The notes under the pieces are model-generated. The model did not search any database. It worked only from the letters and a program-made list of their open reading frames with translations, and was not told where the DNA came from. A stretch of DNA of 64,000 nt from Acidobacteriota bacterium (lineage in GTDB: Bacteria; Acidobacteriota; Thermoanaerobaculia; Multivoradales; Multivoraceae). The translations under genes and the position numbers were made by a program. Shown here in pieces: positions 60,783 to 64,000 of the stretch (position 1 is the first letter of the stretch; each line of letters begins with the position of its first letter). Where the stretch lies: positions 62,001 through 126,000 of the forward strand of contig JAPOXA010000066.1 in the NCBI GenBank assembly GCA_026707325.1, given 5' to 3'.

Positions 60783-62039
60783 ATGGGCACTACGGGCCAG
60801 GCCGCGGCCGGAACAGAAGCGGCTCGCCCAACGACCGGGGAACCGACCGCCCCGACGCCGGCCTTCGACATCCCGGCCTGCTACGTCGACGGCTACAAGG
60901 CTGCCCGGGCGCTGGATCCGGACCTGGCGGAGCGCTACATCCGCTACACGACTCAGGGCGACCCCCTGGCCGACCACGCGGTCGAACAACTGGCCGCGGT
61001 CGTCGAACCCCAGCACGTTCACCGCACGATCTCCAGAACCGTCGACCAACACCACGATCCACCGAAGGACACGCCCGAGGCTCTCCGGGAACTCATCGAG
61101 TCCTCGGCCGTCGTCCCCGACTGGTTCGACCCGGAAATCGCCATGACGGCCACCCGCGCCTTCCTCCGCAACTCGGACATGGTCCTCGGAGGACTCGTGG
61201 GCGGCGCCATCGTCGAGGGTTTCTCCACCCTGATCAGCAAGTCGTTCCGCATCCGCAGCCGGATCATCCTGAACGGCGTCCGCCGGCTCAAGCAGAACAC
61301 CCTGCAGTTGACCGAGCAGTTCATGCCGGGCGGTCTGGAGCCTGGCGGCGACGCCTGGAAGCTGAGCCTGCGCATCCGCCTGGTGCATGCCCAGGCGAGA
61401 ATGCTGCTCAAGCAGTCGGACGAATGGGACACTGCGGAACACGGAATGCCGCTCAGCGCGGCGCACATGCTGCTGGGTGCGGCCGCCTTCTCAGGCCGCC
61501 TGATGCATCATGTTGCGCGCCTGGGTGGAGACTTCAGCCTGGAGGAGAAGGATGCCTACGTCCACGTGTGGAGATACACGGGACTCGTCATGGGAATACC
61601 CGAAACCATCATGTTCCATGACCAGGCCTCGGCGTGCCGCGTCTTCGAGATCGCGGCGACGTGCGAGCCGCCCCCGGACGACGACGCGATCATCATGGCC
61701 AACAGCATCATCAACAGCGCACCCATTCTGCTCGGATTCAGGGAGACGAAGGAACGCCGCGAGATGGCGACGTTCATCTACCAGGTTTCGCGGGAGCTGA
61801 TCGGCAACGACCTGGCGGACTCCTTCAGATTCCCCAAGTCGCGGTTCGTCAAGCAGGTACCCCTGCTGTTCCTGAGGAACAGAGCGGAGAAGGCGGCCCT
61901 GAAACTGCTCCCCCGCCTGTTCGCGAACCGGTCGATGAAGCGGTTCGACGCGTTGCTGGATGCGTCGGATCTCGGCGAGATCGAGCACTCGTACGCGTTG
62001 CCGACTACCCTCCACGACGAGGATTCACGGGACTGGTAG
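60783..62039 (+). CDS. MpaB-family oxygenase (DUF2236)
   Basis: A 418-residue MpaB/latex-clearing-protein-like protein. The family pattern is visible in FLRNSDMVLGGLVGGAIVEGF, LRIRLVHAQARMLL, HHVARLGGDFSLEEKDAYV and VWRYTGLVMGIPETIM. These are haem-dependent oxygenases on fatty-acyl or polyisoprenoid substrates. The protein has no signal peptide. It is divergent from the copper-monooxygenase-like gene (161 bases between starts) and converges on a squalene/phytoene synthase gene with a 1-base gap. Confidence 0.85.
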   Translation: MGTTGQAAAGTEAARPTTGEPTAPTPAFDIPACYVDGYKAARALDPDLAERYIRYTTQGDPLADHAVEQLAAVVEPQHVHRTISRTVDQHHDPPKDTPEALRELIESSAVVPDWFDPEIAMTATRAFLRNSDMVLGGLVGGAIVEGFSTLISKSFRIRSRIILNGVRRLKQNTLQLTEQFMPGGLEPGGDAWKLSLRIRLVHAQARMLLKQSDEWDTAEHGMPLSAAHMLLGAAAFSGRLMHHVARLGGDFSLEEKDAYVHVWRYTGLVMGIPETIMFHDQASACRVFEIAATCEPPPDDDAIIMANSIINSAPILLGFRETKERREMATFIYQVSRELIGNDLADSFRFPKSRFVKQVPLLFLRNRAEKAALKLLPRLFANRSMKRFDALLDASDLGEIEHSYALPTTLHDEDSRDW

Positions 62040-62040
62040 C

Positions 62041-62958
62041 TCAGCGCGAAGCGGCGCCGGCGGCCGGCCGGCCAGCGTCCAGGTCGGCGTGCAAGGCGCC
62101 GACGAGCGCGGCCACTTCGGGACGGGTCAGTCTCGACCCCGGGCCCCGCTCCTCGACTCGGGCAAGGGTGGCCCAGGCGAGGCGAACAGGAAGCGCGGTG
62201 AACCCCAGGTAGCCGCGCGGCGCCCCGGCACGCTGCAGGTGAGCCACGTACTCTCCGGCCACTTCGAGGTCCGCGCGAGCGAGCTCGAAAGCGAGCGTCC
62301 GGTCCCGGCCGTCTCGAATGAACGACCTGCCCTCGTCCTCGTCCGCCGCCGCATCCTTGAGGATGTTGACGAGTTGCAGCGCCTCGCCGAACGCCGCCGC
62401 GCGGCGCCGAAGCGCTTCCGCCACTTCTTCCAGCGGCGCGCCAAGCAGGAACAGCTCGGTCAGCATCTCGCCGACGATGCCGGCAACGACGTAGCAGTAG
62501 TCGCGAAGCTCGGGAATGCCCTTGAGGCGGAGCTCGCCGTCCCGATCGGCGCGCCTCACGATGTGCGCCATGCCCACACAGGTGCGGCGAACGTGACGAC
62601 CGACCACTGACCGGGCCGGCGGATCGAGAGCGAGATACGCCGAAAGCACCTCATCCGTCGCCTCGAGCAGCTCCAGGTAGCCTTCGTGAGGGGAAGGCGG
62701 CTCGGCGAGCCAAGACCTGACCAGGGCTTCCGTCCCGCAGCCTGCCGTCTCGTCCGCGTCGTTCAGCAGGTCAGCGAACCGGAACAGCGCCTCGACCCGC
62801 TGCTCCCGGCTCCAGACCGCCGCGTCCTCGAGCGTGTCGGCGATCCGCAGCAGGAGGTAGCCCAGGGTCACCTGATCCCGCGTCTCGCCCTCCAGTTGGG
62901 GGATCGAAAGCGCGAACGTTCTGCTCGTCTTGACCAGAAGATCTTCGAGGTCCGCCAT
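62041..62958 (-). CDS. Squalene/phytoene synthase family protein
   Basis: A 305-residue trans-isoprenyl-diphosphate synthase. The two Asp-rich regions are LLLRIADTLEDA (first DxxxD-type) near residue 42 and LQLVNILKDAAADEDEGR (second) near residue 195, and SRTFALSIPQLEG is the start block. It condenses two molecules of farnesyl or geranylgeranyl diphosphate. ATG at 62956-62958 is preferred over a GTG 4 codons earlier because the family begins with a short Met-Ala segment before the LLxKTSRTFALSI block. No hopanoid or carotenoid genes are near; the product (squalene or phytoene) is undecided. Confidence 0.87.
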   Translation of the reverse strand: MADLEDLLVKTSRTFALSIPQLEGETRDQVTLGYLLLRIADTLEDAAVWSREQRVEALFRFADLLNDADETAGCGTEALVRSWLAEPPSPHEGYLELLEATDEVLSAYLALDPPARSVVGRHVRRTCVGMAHIVRRADRDGELRLKGIPELRDYCYVVAGIVGEMLTELFLLGAPLEEVAEALRRRAAAFGEALQLVNILKDAAADEDEGRSFIRDGRDRTLAFELARADLEVAGEYVAHLQRAGAPRGYLGFTALPVRLAWATLARVEERGPGSRLTRPEVAALVGALHADLDAGRPAAGAASR

Positions 62959-63062
62959 CAGCAGGCGCACGAGTCTACCGGTGCCGGGAGCAAGGCGCCC
63001 AGCCGTTGGTGCGTGGTATCGTCGCGCCTGTTCCTGCCAGCGGAGCCACGCCCGAGCGCCTC

Positions 63063-63755
63063 ATGAACTCCAATGCGATTGCCCCGCTCTCGCTAGTTAT
63101 CGCTGCATTCCTGTACCTCGGCTGCTCCCTGGCACCGCCGCCGGAACTGCCCGATCCGGCGCCGGAAATGCCGGCGGACTTTCAGGAAACCCCAGCCGTC
63201 GGCGCCCGGCGCGCCGAGCTCCTTCCGACGCTCTCGTTCTCCGGCTCGATCGGTCTTCAGAGTTCCAAGGTCGACAGCCTGTTCAAGGTGGACCAGTGGT
63301 TCACCAACCTGGCGTCCAACCTGCTCGCGCCGGTCTTTCAGGACGGCCGGCTGCGCAGCAACGTGGCGCTGGCGGAGGCCCGGTTCGGCGAGCTCGCGAC
63401 GACCTACGGCCGCACCGTCGTGACCGCCGTCAACGAGGTCGAAACGGCTCTGGCCGTGCACGGGAACGAGGGCCGGCGCCATGCCCTGCTCGCCTCCCGC
63501 CTGGAAGAGGCCCGGGCGACGGAGAAGCTCCGCTCTCAGAGATACGAAGCAGGTATCGGAGGCTACGCCGACTTCCTCGACGGGCTGCTCACCCGCCTGA
63601 ACGTCGAATCCGCCCTGGCCGGCGCCGAGCGCGACCTCGCGCTCTCCCGGCTGACCGTCCACCGCGCCCTGGGCGGCGCCTGGACGCCCGAGGATTCCGT
63701 GAACGAAGCACCGGCGGCTCAGGCGCCGCCACAACCGCCACCGCAAACGGAGTAG
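63063..63755 (+). CDS. Outer-membrane efflux factor (NodT/OprM-like), internally shortened
   Basis: A 230-residue lipoprotein (FLYLGCSLAPPPE lipobox) of the RND outer-membrane factor family, about half the usual 460-480. The leader is followed almost at once by the second-half block: ELLPTLSFSGSIGLQSS, NLLAPVFQDGRLRSNVALAEARF, AVNEVETALAVHGNE and the C-terminal helix LEEARATEKLRSQRYEAGIGGYADFLD. The first helical half, normally about 240 residues, is absent in frame. Such a protein could not make a full TolC-type barrel and tunnel by the usual rule. An RND adaptor gene starts 9 bases later, so it is the first gene of an efflux operon. Confidence 0.82.
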   Translation: MNSNAIAPLSLVIAAFLYLGCSLAPPPELPDPAPEMPADFQETPAVGARRAELLPTLSFSGSIGLQSSKVDSLFKVDQWFTNLASNLLAPVFQDGRLRSNVALAEARFGELATTYGRTVVTAVNEVETALAVHGNEGRRHALLASRLEEARATEKLRSQRYEAGIGGYADFLDGLLTRLNVESALAGAERDLALSRLTVHRALGGAWTPEDSVNEAPAAQAPPQPPPQTE

Positions 63756-63764
63756 GACCGGCAG

Positions 63765-64000
63765 ATGAGTCGAGCAACCGGCTTTCTCGTTGCCGGCGCG
63801 ATACTGGTCGGGGCCACGGGTCTTGCCGTGTTCATGGTCTCCCAGCGGCCCGAACCGGAACGCGTACCTCCACCCTCCCAGGTTCCCTTCGCGATCACCG
63901 CCCCGGCGCAGGCCGGAGAGGGTGCGATTCCCGTGTTCGGGGCCGGGACGGTGCGGCCCCGGGCGGAGATCGACATCGCCGCCGAGGTGAGCGGCAAGGT
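63765..64000 (+). CDS. RND efflux periplasmic adaptor (membrane fusion protein), partial
   Basis: The frame from ATG at 63765 runs to the window edge (78 codons). It begins with a membrane anchor (FLVAGAILVGATGLAVFMV), a proline-rich linker, then VPFAITAPAQAGEGAIP, VFGAGTVRPRAEIDIAAEVSGK, the start of the HlyD/AcrA beta-barrel and lipoyl region. It should link an RND pump to an outer-membrane factor, probably the shortened one just upstream. Confidence 0.88.
   Translation, partial: MSRATGFLVAGAILVGATGLAVFMVSQRPEPERVPPPSQVPFAITAPAQAGEGAIPVFGAGTVRPRAEIDIAAEVSGK

Noticed and set aside
1..64000. CRISPR arrays, tRNA and rRNA genes, transposases
   Set aside because: No regularly spaced short repeats, cloverleaf or transposase motif was seen by eye; a tRNAscan and ISfinder search would be needed to be sure.

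Overview
This 64 kb window is very GC-rich bacterial DNA with a Gram-negative envelope: a TonB-dependent receptor, an outer-membrane efflux protein, an ExbB-type motor and periplasmic cytochromes. The mix of genes (copper monooxygenase-like c-type cytochrome, multihaem redox operon, GMC-independent short-chain catabolism, many stand-alone toxin-antitoxin genes) resembles environmental Acidobacteriota, but no rRNA or other taxonomic marker is present, so that placement is only a suggestion. No tRNA, rRNA, CRISPR array or transposase was seen.

Layout. 1-4.2 kb: acyl-CoA carboxylase and acyl-CoA ligase, a metallo-beta-lactamase-fold hydrolase and a secreted zinc protease. 4.4-7.4 kb: a probable type II restriction-modification pair followed by a pRiA4b ORF-3 protein. 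7.5-12.6 kb: a secreted protein and a redox operon in which an NAD(P)H/FAD flavoprotein, a [2Fe-2S] domain and a di-haem-b membrane domain are fused in one chain and followed by an 11-haem c-type cytochrome and a Tll0287-like haem protein. 12.7-21 kb: cell-surface sugar genes, including an operon that looks like GDP-heptose synthesis and modification (a fused guanylyltransferase-phosphatase, a sugar dehydratase/epimerase, an RmlC-like epimerase, a heptose kinase and a C-methyltransferase). 21.1-23.6 kb: dimethylglycine/sarcosine dehydrogenase-like enzyme.

23.7-32.7 kb is a compact defence locus on the + strand: HigB toxin, a HigA antitoxin fused to a C-terminal Swt1-type HEPN domain, a type III-like restriction subunit, a PIN toxin and a beta-class DNA methyltransferase. 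32.9-40 kb returns to polysaccharide genes (phosphatase/sulfatase-superfamily lipoprotein, glycosyltransferases, flippase, methyltransferase) interrupted by a HicAB module. 40.2-42.4 kb: BtuB-like receptor under a cobalamin riboswitch. 42.5-51.4 kb: recC-recB-recD with overlapping starts and stops. 51.4-53.5 kb: a patch of small and broken genes (DUF2283, frameshifted DUF4258, ASCH, SSB-like, truncated WYL regulator). 53.5-59.1 kb: an exported, membrane-anchored CobN-like chelatase with an ExbB-like motor and DUF2149, plausibly a partner of the BtuB system. 59.2-64 kb: copper-monooxygenase-like cytochrome, MpaB-family oxygenase, squalene/phytoene synthase, and a shortened efflux outer-membrane factor followed by the start of an RND adaptor.

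A notable non-coding signal is a tandem-hairpin intergenic element present in four copies (two sequence families) in the same orientation, each ending in GYACCCAGT.
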